This document shows, piece after piece, positions 10,581 through 20,837 of a stretch of DNA of 64,000 nucleotides (its first letter is position 1; each line of letters opens with the position of its first letter). Both the position numbers and the translations under genes were made by a program. The notes under the pieces were generated by a model that made no database searches, was not told where the DNA came from, and saw only the letters and a program-made list of their open reading frames with translations. Source of the stretch: Gambelia wislizenii (lineage: Eukaryota; Chordata; Lepidosauria; Squamata; Crotaphytidae); the NCBI GenBank assembly GCA_030847615.1, contig JAUMIR010000003.1:340394256-340458255 (forward strand). Direction: 5' to 3'.

Positions 10581-12853
10581 ATGGCAACTAAAACTGGATT
10601 TAAAAGGTGTGTGGTGTGCCAGGCGAAGCTGCCCAACTCTGATGGCCATTCTCGTTGCCTAATTTGTTTGGGTGAATCCCATAATGTAGATGCCTGTGTG
10701 CATTGTCGGGCCTTCACTCCCCAGGCAAGAAAACGCCGCTCGTCCCGGTTGAAGTCCTTCCTTTATGAGAAGGCTCTGCTCCCCTCTGCAGCTTCCACAC
10801 CTGCTGTTGGATCCCCTCAGAAATGAGGTAGATCCCTGTCTCCGAAGCCTTCTGGCTCCACACGCCACCGATCTCGGAGCCCGTCTCGCTGCCACTCAGT
10901 TGCCTCTGATCCAGAAGCCGTGCCCCACTCTCACAAGCATGGCTCGAGGCCGACCCCGGCTGGGGACCGAGCCTCCTCGGATTCGGCGTCCGAACCCAAA
11001 AGGAAGCACGGGGATCGCTCGGGATCGAGCAATGACCGGGACTCGGTTTCCTCCTCCAAGGGCAAGGCTCCTAAGAAAAAGAAGGAGAAGCGCCCTCACT
11101 CTGAGGACAAGCAGAAGGAGGCGAAAAAGCACAAGGCTACCTTGGCAGTGGTGCCGGTGGCGACCGCACCGATTGTTCCACCTGCGATGGAAATTCCTCA
11201 GTCCCAGGTTCTCCCTCAGGACAGAGGTACATGGACCAAGCAGTCAGGCTCAAGAACATCCACCCCAACTCCCTCCCTCGAAATTGTGGAGGTTGAAGTG
11301 GGTGAACCATCGAGTGTCGAGGCTGCCTCCCCAAGATTCCCGGCGCTGCTGGTTTCCTGCGCTGAACTCTTGCGGGACCCATCGACGGATAAAGGCCAGG
11401 AGACCGAACCTTGTCCATCGACTTCCCAAATCCAGGACGACGACCAAGCGTATGGGGCCTATGATCTTGCCAGGGCGGTTTTCAACACGCCCCTGTCCAC
11501 TCAACACGCCGCTGATTTGGAGGCTGAGAAGGTCTATTACATGACGGAGGAAGCTGCCACCCATCACGTCATCTCGATGCCTCCACCTCGCATCTCCTTC
11601 CATGGATCAGGGAGGCCCCCTTCCCCACGGCCCCCACCTACACCACTGGTCAGGGATACAGGTTACCAGGTCTCTTCTTCTCGCCCTTTGCCTCCACTGC
11701 CTCCTCCCCGCCTCCTCATACGAGTTCGCTGGCTGGACGACATCGCAGCCCTTCTCCCTCTTCGGAGTCATCATCCTCTTTGGAGGCCTCTGAAGAATAC
11801 CTGCATTACCTTCCATCGCCTCAGCCCGAGTTACTCGATGAGGACTCCTCCTCGCCAACCGACGACGTGTGCTCTTTCTCCGAGCAGGTGGTACAGATGT
11901 GTCATGCGCTTGAGTTGAAGGTTGCTGAGAAGGACTCTGACCCGGTTGACCTGATTTATCACCGGATCAAATCAAAAGCTCCTCCCACGGCACGCATCCC
12001 AGTACTCCCATCACTGCTTAAATTATCGCAAACCTCCTGGGAGAACCCATCGTCGATCCCACCTACATCCAAGCGGATTGACCGGCTTTACCGGGTTGAT
12101 GGCGATGGAATTGAATGGCACCCCAAGCCTAACTCAGTTGTGGTTGAGGCAGCACAACCCTGAAGGCAACGCCGAGCGCAATCCACTCCCTCTGACCCCG
12201 AGGGCAGAAAACTTGACATCATGGGCAAGAAGCTGTACTCGGCTGCTGGCTTGAGCTTTCGCATAGCCAACTACTCGGCATGTATGGGGGCTTACCAACA
12301 GGTCCTCTGGGAGAGGATGGCCCCACTTATACAGGACCTCCCAGAAGAAAGGAGAAGGATGGCACAGGCGATTTCGTCAGAGGCCCAGCTTCTCGCAGGG
12401 CAACAGATGAATTCCGTGAGGCATATTGCCGATTGCGCCGCCAAGATTGTGGCTGGATCGATTGCTTTACGCCACCATGCTTGGCTTCGATCATCGGGCC
12501 TATCCACCCAAGCAGCCGCAACCATTGAAGACATGCCGTTTGATAGTTCCGGCCTCTTCAATGGTGCGACCGATGACAAATTGGAGTTCACGCAGAAGAT
12601 GAGGACCACTGCCAGACAGTACAGTATGCCATCGTCCTCATCTTCTGCGTACTGCCCTAGGTACTGGTCGGGCTGGCATACATCCTCCTATGGCCAAGTC
12701 CCTAGACGGGGGAACACACCACAACCATCCAGGCACTCACGGTTCCAACAACCGATGTTATCATCATCATCAGTGAGGAGCCAGGGATCAACCTCCAGAT
12801 ATCGCCTTTCTTCAAAACAGAGGCCAAGAGACCAAGGCAGGAGGAAGTTTTAA
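10581..12853 (+). pseudogene. DIRS gag-like ORF1 (two stops, one frameshift)
   Basis: A Gag-like protein would package the element RNA. The first ATG at 10581 opens a cysteine/histidine-rich N terminus with CVVC, CLIC and CVHC pairs (residues 10-50), a pattern seen in DIRS-group Gag proteins. A TGA at 10824-10826 interrupts the frame. The same frame resumes as a basic, Ser/Lys-rich linker (about 10920-11700, KKKKEKRPHSEDKQKEAKKH). A shift near 11700-11780 moves into the frame of 11780-12163, which is stopped at 12161 and continues as 12221-12853. That last block is the helical conserved part (LWERMAPLIQDLPEERRRMA). The tail is Ser/Arg/Gln-rich. Boundaries between blocks are inferred from frame and composition. 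Confidence 0.8.
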
Positions 12854-13054
12854 GTTCCCCCCCCCTTATTGATGCTTTTGTGTTTTCTTTAGAAACCCCT
12901 ATTTGGAGACCGTCTGCACTCCTTCCAGCACGCTTGGTCCACGATAACATCGGACCGCTGGGTACTCCAGATTATACAGCATGGTTACTGGATCGAGTTC
13001 GAAGAACTATCTCCAACAGGATGAATCCAACTCACACCGCCCTCCCCTCCCCTC

Positions 13055-14733
13055 ATCGAGGAGATCGAGACCTTACTTCAAAAAGGGGCCATTGAACCCG
13101 TGAGTGTCGACAGCCGTCACCGGTGCTTCTTCTCCAAATACTTCCTGGTACTGAAGAAGGATGGTGGTCTTCACCCTATCTAAGACCTGAGAGGAGTGAA
13201 TTGGTACATCATCCCAAAGAAATTCAGGATGACCACCCTCGCTGCCATACTCCCTCTTCTTCAACGCGGGGACTGGTTTGCATCCATAAACCTGAAGGAC
13301 GCCTACTTTCACATCGAGATCCACCCTTCACACAGGAGATTCTTAGTGTTCCAGGTCGGGGACGAAGCCTACCAGTTTCGTGTCCTCCCCTTCGGACTCT
13401 CCACAGCACCGAGGGTCTTCACGAAGGTTATGGCGACGGTCGCTGCCTTTCTTCAACAACACGGTGTCATCGTGTTCCCGTACATCGACGACTGGCTCCT
13501 GGTGGCGTCTTCGAGGCTCCAGCTGGAGAGGGACGTCCTCTTCACCCTAGATGTTTTGAACACCCTGGGACTTGTTGTCAACATGGAAAAGTCTCAGTTG
13601 AACCCTGCTCGGTCCATCCAATTCATCGGCGCCCGACTGGACTCGATATCGGGAGCAGCTTACCTTCCCAGCGATTGGTTCGACACACTCCGGTCCCTGA
13701 TCCACGCCTGCTGTCGGTCACGTCGGATTCGAGCGCATGATGTTCAGGTTCTCCTCAGACACATGGCGGCCACGACGTCGGTCACGCGTCTGGCCAAACT
13801 TCGGTTCCGTCCACTTCAGCACTGGTTCCTGAGTGTATTCGACCACCTGAACGATTCGCCAAGGCAGCTCCTGACAATGCCCCGATCTGTCCACCGTTCC
13901 TTGAACTGGTGGCTCGATCCGCACAATGTTCTCTTAGGCGTTCCCTTCAACCCTCCTCAACCAGATGTTTCCCTCACAACGGATGCATCTCTGCACGGGT
14001 GGGGAGCCCACTTGGGTTGCCACACAATCCTGTACTCTTGGACCGCTGAAGAAAAACAACTGCATATCAACATCCTGGAACTTTTAGCGGTCCAAAAAGC
14101 TCTTCGTGCCTTCGAGGTGCTGGTCCGGACAACACCTCGGTAATGTACTACCTAAACAAACAAGGGGGTACCGGGTCTCATCAGCTCCTCCAACTTACTC
14201 TGCAGATTTGGGATTGGTGTGTGGAGAGGAACGTCTCCCTTCAATCGATTCATCTTCCCAGAGAGGACAATATTCTTGCAGATGAACTGAGCCATTCCAA
14301 CTCGAGCGCCCACGAGTGGATGCTTCACATACATGTTGTGCAGGACCTCTTTCATCGGTGGGGTACCCCACAGATAGACCTCTTCGCAACCGCCCAGAAT
14401 AGTCAGTGCCGCCAGTTCTGCTCCAGAACACCTCACAGGAACTCCAGAGGCGACGCCTTCCTGTACCAGTGGAACGGAATGTTCCTGTATCTCTTCCCCC
14501 CAATTCCTCTATTGACGAAGGTGGTGGCCAAGCTTTGTCGGGACCGATCGGGCGCGATTATCATCACACCGTGGTTGCCCCGGCAACCTTGGTTTGCACC
14601 GCTGCTACTCCTGTCACGGAGGCAGTTCCTCCACCTTCCAAGCCGGCCGGATCTCTTAACCATACAGCAGGGCAAGGTCAAACACCCCAATCTAGACACC
14701 CTTCATCTCACAGCGTGGAGGATCGTGCCATGA
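13055..14733 (+). pseudogene. DIRS reverse transcriptase, RNase H and Dam-like domains
   Basis: The reading frame enters the RT domain by 13055 (IEEIETLLQKGAIEPV). One stop (TAA at 13180-13182) is followed by an open frame to 14143. RT motifs are present: SINLKDAYFHI (motif A), LPFGLSTAPRVFTKVM (motif B) and YIDDWLL at 13481, where the two catalytic aspartates are intact. RNase H follows with TDASLHGWG (about 13979) and NILELLAVQKAL. A frameshift near 14125 separates these from the third RNase H motif DNTSVMYYLNKQGG, now in the frame of 14143-14733. The end of that frame, with PQIDLFATAQNSQ and IIITPWLPRQPWF, resembles the Dam-like N6-adenine methylase region of DIRS polyproteins. It is inactive as it stands. 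Confidence 0.88.
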
Positions 14734-15780
14734 ACCTGCAACCTCCCTATCCCATCCCGGCACCCTCTTTGCCTCCAGACATTCAGACTATCATAGATGC
14801 TGCTTGGAAGCCTTCTACTCGGAAAGCTTATTTATATAAGTGGAACCGCTTTAAGAAATTTCTAGCGGAAAAGGGACTCAGTCCTGGATCCTGCTCGGTA
14901 CCGATAGTCCTTCAATTCTTGCTCCACCTGTCGGACTCGGGGCTTTCGATTTCATCTTTGAGAGGCTACCTAGCAGCTATCTTGGTCGAATTCCAGGCTC
15001 TCAATCGACCGTCTCCCTTTCAGGACCCGATGGTGAAGAGGTTCCTCAAGGGGTATGTCAATCTCCATCCTCCAGTCCTTGATCCTACTCCAACCTGGAG
15101 CCTTGAACTCGTTCTCTCTCAGTTGGTGAGACGCCCTTTTGAACCACTGGCTTCGACTGACCTCTGACTTCTGACCTGGAAGACCGCCTTTTTGGTTGCC
15201 ATCACTTCTGCCCGTCGAGCAGGGGAACTCTGTGCTCTTCGGTCGGACCCACCATATACCTGCTTTCATAAGCATGAGGTGGTACTGAGGCCGGATATTT
15301 CCTTTCTACCCAAACTGGTCTCCAGTTTCCAACTGAACCAACCTATCGTTTTGCCTGCCTTGATGCAAGACCCCAAAGACGAATTCGAACGCATCCTTCA
15401 CTCCATGGATGTACGAAGGGCGCTCGCGTTTTATATTCAGCGGACTGCACCATTTCAACAATCATCTCAGCTTTTTGTGTCTTATGCTGATTCGAGGAAG
15501 GGTGCACCAATTTCGTCGCAGCGTCTGTCGAAGTGGGTGACATCGACCATCTCCCTCTGTTATGAACTCGCGAAGAAGCCTTTACCGCCTCGGATTTGAG
15601 GACACTCTACAAGAGCTGTCTCCACTTCGACTGCATTCCTCTAGGGGTGCCCCTAGAGGATGTCTGCCGTGCTGCAACTTGGTCTTCGCCATTGACTTTT
15701 ATTTCACACTACAGACTGGACACTCGCTCTAGGAATGAGGCTGCTTTTGGAAGAGCAGTTCTTTTGTCCTCCATCCAATG
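14730..15780 (+). pseudogene. DIRS tyrosine recombinase (two TGA stops, one frameshift)
   Basis: The recombinase would insert the circular cDNA. I take the ATG at 14730 as the start because it overlaps the TGA of the upstream ORF as ATGA, followed by MNLQPPYPIPAP. The N-terminal helical region has WKPSTRKAYLYKWNRFKKFL. An in-frame TGA lies at 15165. The catalytic arginine box TSARRAGELCALR follows. A second TGA at 15597 precedes the HSTR (H-x-x-R) box at about 15603. After a frameshift near 15640 the frame reads CRAATWSSPLTFISHYRLD, with the likely nucleophilic tyrosine at 15710-15712. Both TGA codons could be CGA changed by CpG decay (inference). All catalytic residues are still visible. Confidence 0.87.
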
Positions 15781-15795
15781 ACTGAGTGTATTGTA

Positions 15796-17027
15796 CAGTC
15801 GTCCCTTCACATTCGCGGGGGTTCCGTTTCGCGGACCCCCGCGAATGTGAAAAATCCACAAATAACGACTCCCCTCCCCCCTCCCTTCCCAGGCCTTCGT
15901 GGGGCCTTGCTAGGCCCCGCGGAGGTCTCCCCGGCCCTCCCTCCCCCCCTCCCCAGGCCTTCGCGGGGCCTTGCTAGGCCCCGCGGAGGTCTCCCCGGCC
16001 CTCCCTCCCTCCCTCTCCAGGCCTTCGCGGGGCCTTGCTAGGCCCCGCGGAGGTCTCCCCAGCCCTCCCTCCCCCCTCCCCAGGCCTTTGCGGGGCCTTG
16101 CTAGGCCCCACGGAGGTCTCCCTGGCCCTCCCTCCCTCCCTCCCTCTCCAGGCCTTCGCGGGGCCTTGCTAGGCCCCGCGGAGGTCTCCCTGGCCCTCCC
16201 TCCCCCCTCCCCAGGCCTTTGCGGGGCCTTCCTAGGCCCCGCGGAGGTCTCGCCGGCCCTCCCTCCCCCCCTCCCCAGGCCTTTGCGGGGCCTTCCTAGG
16301 CCCCGCGGAGGTCTCGCCGGCCCTCCCTCCCTCCCTCCCTCTCCAGGCCTTGCCGGGGCCTTGCTAGGCCCCGCGGAGGTCTCCCCGGCCCTCCCTCCCC
16401 CCTCCCCAGGCCTTCGCGGGGCCTTGCTAGGCCCCGCGGAGGTCTCCCCGGCCCTCCCTCCCTCCCTCTCCAGGCCTTCGCGGGGCCTTGCTAGGCCCCG
16501 CGGAGGTCTCCCCGGCCCTCCCTCCCTCCCTCCCCAGGCCTTCGCAAGGCCCCGCGGAGGTCTCCCCGGCCCTCCCTCCCTCCCTCCCCAGGCCTTCGCG
16601 GGGCCTCCGGAGGGCCTCCGGGGGTCCCTCGAAGGCCTCCCCACCCCTCCCCAAGCCTTCGCGGGGCCTCCAGAGGGCCTCCGGGGGACCCGCGAAGGCC
16701 TCCCCACCCCTCCTCAGGCCTTTGCGGGGCCTCCGGGCATCCCGCGAAGGCCTCCCCACCCCTCCCCAAGCCTTCGCGGGGCCTCCGGAGGGCCTCCGGG
16801 GGAACCGCGAAGGCCTCCCCACCCCTCCCCAGGCCTTCATGGGGCCTACGGAGCGCCTCCGGGGGCCCCGTGGAGGCCTCCCCGGGCCTCCCCGCTCCCT
16901 CCAGGTCTTTTCACGGGGCCACTGGAGGCCGCGTGTCGCGATTTTGGGGGGGCCCGGGGGGGCCCTCCCAAAACCGCGAATAACCAAAACCGCGAATGTC
17001 AAGTTCGCGAATGTGGAGGGACAACTG
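15796..17027. mobile_element. MITE, subfamily A, with expanded GC-rich core, inside the DIRS
   Basis: Terminal inverted repeats CAGTCGTCCCTTCACATTCG (left) and CGAATGTGGAGGGACAACTG (right) are flanked by TA at 15794-15795 and 17028-17029. The same ends occur in the compact 230-bp copy at 23349-23578. Here the interior is about 1.1 kb of GC-rich tandem repeats. It interrupts the DIRS between the recombinase ORF and the internal complementary region. It has no coding role; long open frames across it are a by-product of the repeat. Confidence 0.85.
15891..16900. repeat. GC-rich minisatellite, two unit types, hairpin-forming
   Basis: Type 1 units start with AGGCCTT at 15891, 15955, 16019, 16082, 16150, 16213, 16277, 16345, 16408, 16472 and 16536, with spacing of 63-68 bp. 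Most carry GCGGGGCCT, a TGCT loop and AGGCCCCGC, a nearly perfect 9-bp hairpin, followed by a C/T-rich spacer. Type 2 units (about 16590, 16653, 16716, 16769, 16831) replace the hairpin with GGGCCTCCGGAGGGCCTCCG. The spacing varies mainly in the CCCT runs. Confidence 0.9.
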
Positions 17028-17246
17028 TATATTTGGACTATTTACCTTTTCTGTATATTTGAATTGTGGCCTTTTTAGGCACCATTGACTTGTCTAATGG
17101 TTAAAGAATGTGCAAAAAAAAAAAAAGGAAAGGTGGATGAGGAAGGCAAATGGAGATAGAGCAATTCCTGTTTAGACAAATGGGCGGGGTCCTCATCTGA
17201 TGATGCACAGGACATACCCTCCTCCAGTGAGGAAGCTTGCTAGTCT
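17028..17246 (+). other. DIRS 3' region between MITE and internal complementary region
   Basis: This is the continuation of the DIRS 3' non-coding part after the MITE. It contains a 13-A run at about 17113. No ORF is present. Confidence 0.6.
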
Positions 17247-17340
17247 ACCCAACTGTGTGATTCACAGAGACCACGAAGAAGATGGACAGGTTGCTTACCT
17301 GTAACCATAGATCTTCGAGTGGTCTTCTGTGAATTCACAC
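17247..17340 (+). repeat. DIRS internal complementary region
   Basis: The left half (17247-17283, ACCCAACTGTGTGATTCACA ... GAAGAAGAT) is the reverse complement of the outer left terminal repeat at 10165-10202. The right half (17284-17340, GGACAGGTTGCTTACCTG ...) is the reverse complement of the outer right terminal repeat at 17573-17629. In DIRS elements this region is proposed to bridge the two ends when the linear copy is made into a circle. Confidence 0.92.
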
Positions 17341-17426
17341 ATACCCACCCATCCTCCCCTCTATGTCCTGATACATCATATACACATGCTTAATGTTCCT
17401 GATGCTGCAAATTGCGGCGTGATTCA

Positions 17427-17629
17427 AGGAACTGAGGGGATTTGGGCGGGAAGCCCTTATAAGGGACCGTTAGAATGGGCAGAGTTACCGCTAAAAATGT
17501 ATCAAAGCACATTCTGCCTAGCGATACTAGAAGGTTCCGTGTGCTCTGCGCAGGCGCAGGAATAACCCAACTGTGTGAATTCACAAAAGACCACTCAAAG
17601 ATCTATGGTTACAGGTAAGCAACCTGTCC
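17427..17629 (-). repeat. DIRS right inverted terminal repeat
   Basis: It is the inverted partner of 10165-10338 and extends about 29 bp further outwards (CTATGGTTACAGGTAAGC and on to CCTGTCC), an extension absent from the left end but present in the internal complementary region. A one-sided extension is the known DIRS arrangement. Confidence 0.92.
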
Positions 17630-19600
17630 TTAATCTGAATGAGTTCTGATTTCCAGGACCAGATGAACTGTTTCCCAGTATAGTGAAGGAATTTGCTGAT
17701 ATACTTGCAGAACCACTTGCCATCATTTTAAAGAAATCTTGGAGAAAAGATGAAGTGCTAAAAGACTAGAGACAAGCAAATCTTGGCTTTCTCTTCAAAA
17801 AAGGCAAAAAGGAAGGTCCAGGAACCTACAGGCCATTCAGAATGGCCCCAGTACCAGGAAAAATATTCAGACAGATTATACAGAAGTCTGTCCGCAAATA
17901 TCTTGATGACAATGCAGTGATTAATAGCAGTCAGCATGGGTTTGTCAAGAACAATCCTGCCAAACTAATCATACTTCTTTTTTTTTAATTAGGTCATTAG
18001 TTTAGTAGATGGTGGGAATACTGTGGATGTCATTTATTTGGATTTCAGCAAAGCATTTGATAAGGTTCCCATGATATTTTGATCAACAGACTGATTAAAT
18101 ACGGAATAGAAAGAAACACTGTCAGATGGACTCATAATTGGTTGGAAAACCATGCTCAAAGAATTGTCTTCAATACCTTTGCTTCAGAACGGAAGGAGGT
18201 CTCAAGTGGAGTGCCTTGGGGTTCTGACCTAAGGCCATTTATCTTAATATTTTTATCAATGATTTAGATGATGGGGTGGAGAGAATCCTTATCAAGTTTG
18301 CAGATGATACAAAGCTGGGAGGGGTGGCTAACACATTGGAAGAAAGGAACAGAATTCAAAAGGACCTAAATAAACTAGAAAACTGGGCAGAAATTAATTA
18401 AATAAAATCCAATAGAGACAAATACAAAATTGTCCATTTAGGCCACAAAAACCAAATGCACAGATATAGGATGAGGATATATGACTCAGCAGCACTACAT
18501 GCAAAAAGGACCTTGGAATTATTGTTGACCATAAGTTGAACTTGAGCCAGCAGTGTGATATTTCCATGAAGAAGGAAAATGCTATTTTAGCCTGCAATAA
18601 TAGAAGTATAGTTTCCAAGATAAGGGGAGAAATAGTTCCACTATATTCTGTGCCAGTCTGGCTTCATCTGGAGTACTGTGTTCAGTTCTGGGTGTCTGCT
18701 TTTAAGAAGGAGTGGAGTGAGTTCAGAGAACGTCAACAAGGATGATAAGAGGTATGGAGAATAAAACATATGAGGAAAGGTTGAAGAAGCTGGGCATGCT
18801 CAGCTTGGTAAAGAGGCTGAGGGGTGACTCTTTAAATATCACAAAGGGTGTCACAGAGAGGAGAGTGCAGGCCTGCTCTCTGCTGCCTCAGAGGATAGAA
18901 CCAGGTCTAATGGTATTAAGTTATAGGAGGGTAGATATTGATTGAACATTGGAGGAGGATGACCAAAATGGTAAAAGGTATGGAAACTATGCCCCATGAG
19001 GAGTGGCTTAGGAAGCTGGGTATGTTTAGCCTGGAGAAGAGAAGGTTAAAAGGTGTCATGATAGCTATGTTTAAATATTTGAAAGGATGTCACACAGAAG
19101 ATGGAGCAAGCTTGTTTTCTGCTGCTCCAGAGAAAAGAACATGGAGCAATGGACTCAAACTACAGGAAGAGAGATTCCACTTAAACATTAGGAAGAATTT
19201 CCTGACAGTAAGAGTTGTTGGACAGTGGAATACACTGCCTTGGAGTGTGGTGGCTTTTCCTTCTTTGGAGGTTTTTAAACAGAGGCTGGATGACCATGTG
19301 TCAGGAATGCTTTGATGATATATTCCCGCATGGCAGGAGGCTGGACTGGATGGCCCTTGTGGCCTCTTCCAACTCTATCATTCTATGATTCCAGGAACAT
19401 CTTGACAGTAAGAGTGGTTTGGCAATGGAACCAATTGCCTAGAGAGTTGATGGGGTCTCCTTCTCTGCACATCTTCAAAAAGAGGCTGAACAGCTACCTG
19501 CTGGAGATGCTTAAGCTGGAGATCCTTCACTGAGCAGGGGGATGGACTTTATAGACGATGGGGCCCCTTCCAACTCTATGATCCTATGATTCTATAATAT
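17630..19600 (+). mobile_element. Older CR1-type LINE, split by a younger CR1
   Basis: The two pieces are 17630-18942 and 19394-19600. The first reads through a decayed [44 protein letters not shown], a conserved GCAGATGATAC (FADD) at about 18300 and LEYCVQFW near 18670. The second resumes at GGAACATCTTGACAGTAAGA and runs to the 3' end, TTCCAACTCTATGATCCTAT. Many stops and shifts mark it as old. Its left side directly adjoins the DIRS right end. Confidence 0.85.
18943..19393 (+). mobile_element. Younger CR1 3' fragment inside an older CR1
   Basis: The open frame 18938-19315 (MVKGMETMPHEEWLRKLGMF ... FKQRLDDHVSGML) is the CR1 C terminus, followed by the 3' UTR and a TCTATGATTC tail. The older CR1 sequence resumes immediately afterwards, so this copy landed inside it. 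It is 5'-truncated. Confidence 0.82.
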
Positions 19601-20640
19601 ACTGAATCCTATCCCCACGGTAGGTTCAGCACCTTAACTAACTTCTTTACTCTTCAGACTAAACTCCAGAGCAGATTCCTTGCCCCACCAACATGGAAAC
19701 TACCACTGGCCACTGCCTACTTCATAGGGTTGTTAGTGTAGAGATAAAGGGGTGGGGTAGGAGCCATGTGCTCATTGGAGGAACGGTGACATGTGCATTT
19801 AACTAATAAAATATGTCGGCTTTGTAGTCAGTGTACCAGATCCTTGAGAAAACAATCATTGAACCACCTTTGCAGAGCATGTAAAATATTTTCTTCCCAT
19901 TTTCTTCACAAGCCATGGGATGAACAGTGACATTGACTCCCCTGAGCCAGTGGGAAATGAATGTGTTCATGACCTTGAAAGAGGCATTCAGGACCTCTTG
20001 CAGGATCAAGTCTATGGTTTTTAAAGGTCACTGCTTTGCAGAGTTGCTAGTATCAAACCACACATGCCCTGAGCTATACTCCTATGCGATCCATTGTTAT
20101 CTTGAAAAATAGCATCACCGCAAATGTTGAGCGAGTAAATCAATCAATGAAAGAGTAGCTTCTTCAGCTTCATGTGTAGAGCAAGTCCTTTCCAGGGATG
20201 AACAGTACTCTATTTTTCTCCCTTTGCACCACCTTCCAAGAAATCAATTTTTGAAAATGATGTGTGCAGTGCTGCCCATGAGATCCATGGAGAGGGCAGG
20301 CAAGTGAGTGACCTTCATGATTATTTTTACATTAATTTTTTTCTCTTGCAGCTCTGAGAAGGGGGGAAACAAATGTCATCAACATCCTTTTCTGCTGAAG
20401 AGCTGGTTTAACGAAGGCATTATTGTAATAGCCTTTGAATTGATACATTTATTACAGCTTCACTTGCTTTCCGGAAGCTGACAAATCTGGATCATTAACT
20501 GCTTTGGTTCACTACCTCCTAAAATCTTTTATATTACTATGAGGAGCTCTATTGTTAAAGGGAGAGGGGAGAAAAACAGGCAATTTTTATTTATTTATAT
20601 CCAAACTCACTGACAAAAAAGGCACTCAAGACAGCTAATA
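19601..20640. other. No recognisable gene
   Basis: I see no repeat or protein that I can name. The minus-strand frame 19803-20009 is open for 68 codons but has no signature. A TTTATTTATTTATA stretch is at 20588-20601. Confidence 0.45.
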
Positions 20641-20644
20641 TGTG

Positions 20645-20837
20645 TGTGAGTGCCTTCAACTCACCTGTCGACTTTATGGCGATGCCATGAATTTCATAGT
20701 GGTTTCTTAGTCAAGGAATACTTAGAGTTGGTTTTGCCAGTTTCTTCCTCTGATATATAGCCTATAGCATCTGGTATTTATTGGTGGTCTCCCATCCAAA
20801 TACTAACCAGAGCTGACTGCATGTCCAGTTAGTCTGG
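20645..20837 (-). mobile_element. 5S rRNA-derived SINE with BovB-like tail, partial
   Basis: On the minus strand, CTGGTTAGTATTTGGATGGG followed by AGACCACC copies the 3' half of vertebrate 5S rRNA, including the internal control region. On the plus strand its other end has GTGCCTTCAACTCACCTGTC and CATGAATTTCATAGTGG, the BovB-like 3' tail. The 5S 5' half is missing because the next CR1 starts at 20838. It is not a functional 5S gene. Confidence 0.75.

Larger units (their letters stand above)
10165..17629 (+). mobile_element. DIRS-type tyrosine-recombinase retrotransposon, near full length
   Basis: The element has every hallmark of a DIRS retrotransposon in order: a left inverted terminal repeat, a cysteine-rich Gag-like ORF, an RT/RNase H polyprotein with a Dam-methylase-like region, a tyrosine recombinase ORF, an internal complementary region and a right inverted repeat. 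DIRS elements copy through RNA and are thought to integrate a circular DNA with their recombinase rather than an integrase. About 1.23 kb of the 7.46 kb is a later MITE insertion (15796-17027). Every ORF has at least one stop or frameshift, so the copy is not autonomous, yet all domains remain readable, so it is not ancient. Confidence 0.93.

Noticed and set aside
15891..16900. CRISPR-like array (regular repeats of about 63 bp with hairpins)
   Set aside because: There are no unique spacers: the whole unit repeats, and the context is a eukaryotic MITE in a DIRS element.
15971..17062. 363-codon proline-rich open frame and its reverse-strand partner 15910-16707
   Set aside because: The frames run through a GC-rich minisatellite of about 63-bp units in a MITE. 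Openness follows from repeat composition and stop-poor C/G sequence; there is no start context or protein signature.
19803..20009. 68-codon minus-strand frame with protein-like composition
   Set aside because: I see no recognised motif, no splice context and no similar frame nearby. Evidence is too weak to call an exon.
20769..20820. Possible 5S rRNA gene
   Set aside because: Only the 3' part of 5S is present, joined to a BovB-like tail and cut by a CR1. It is a SINE.
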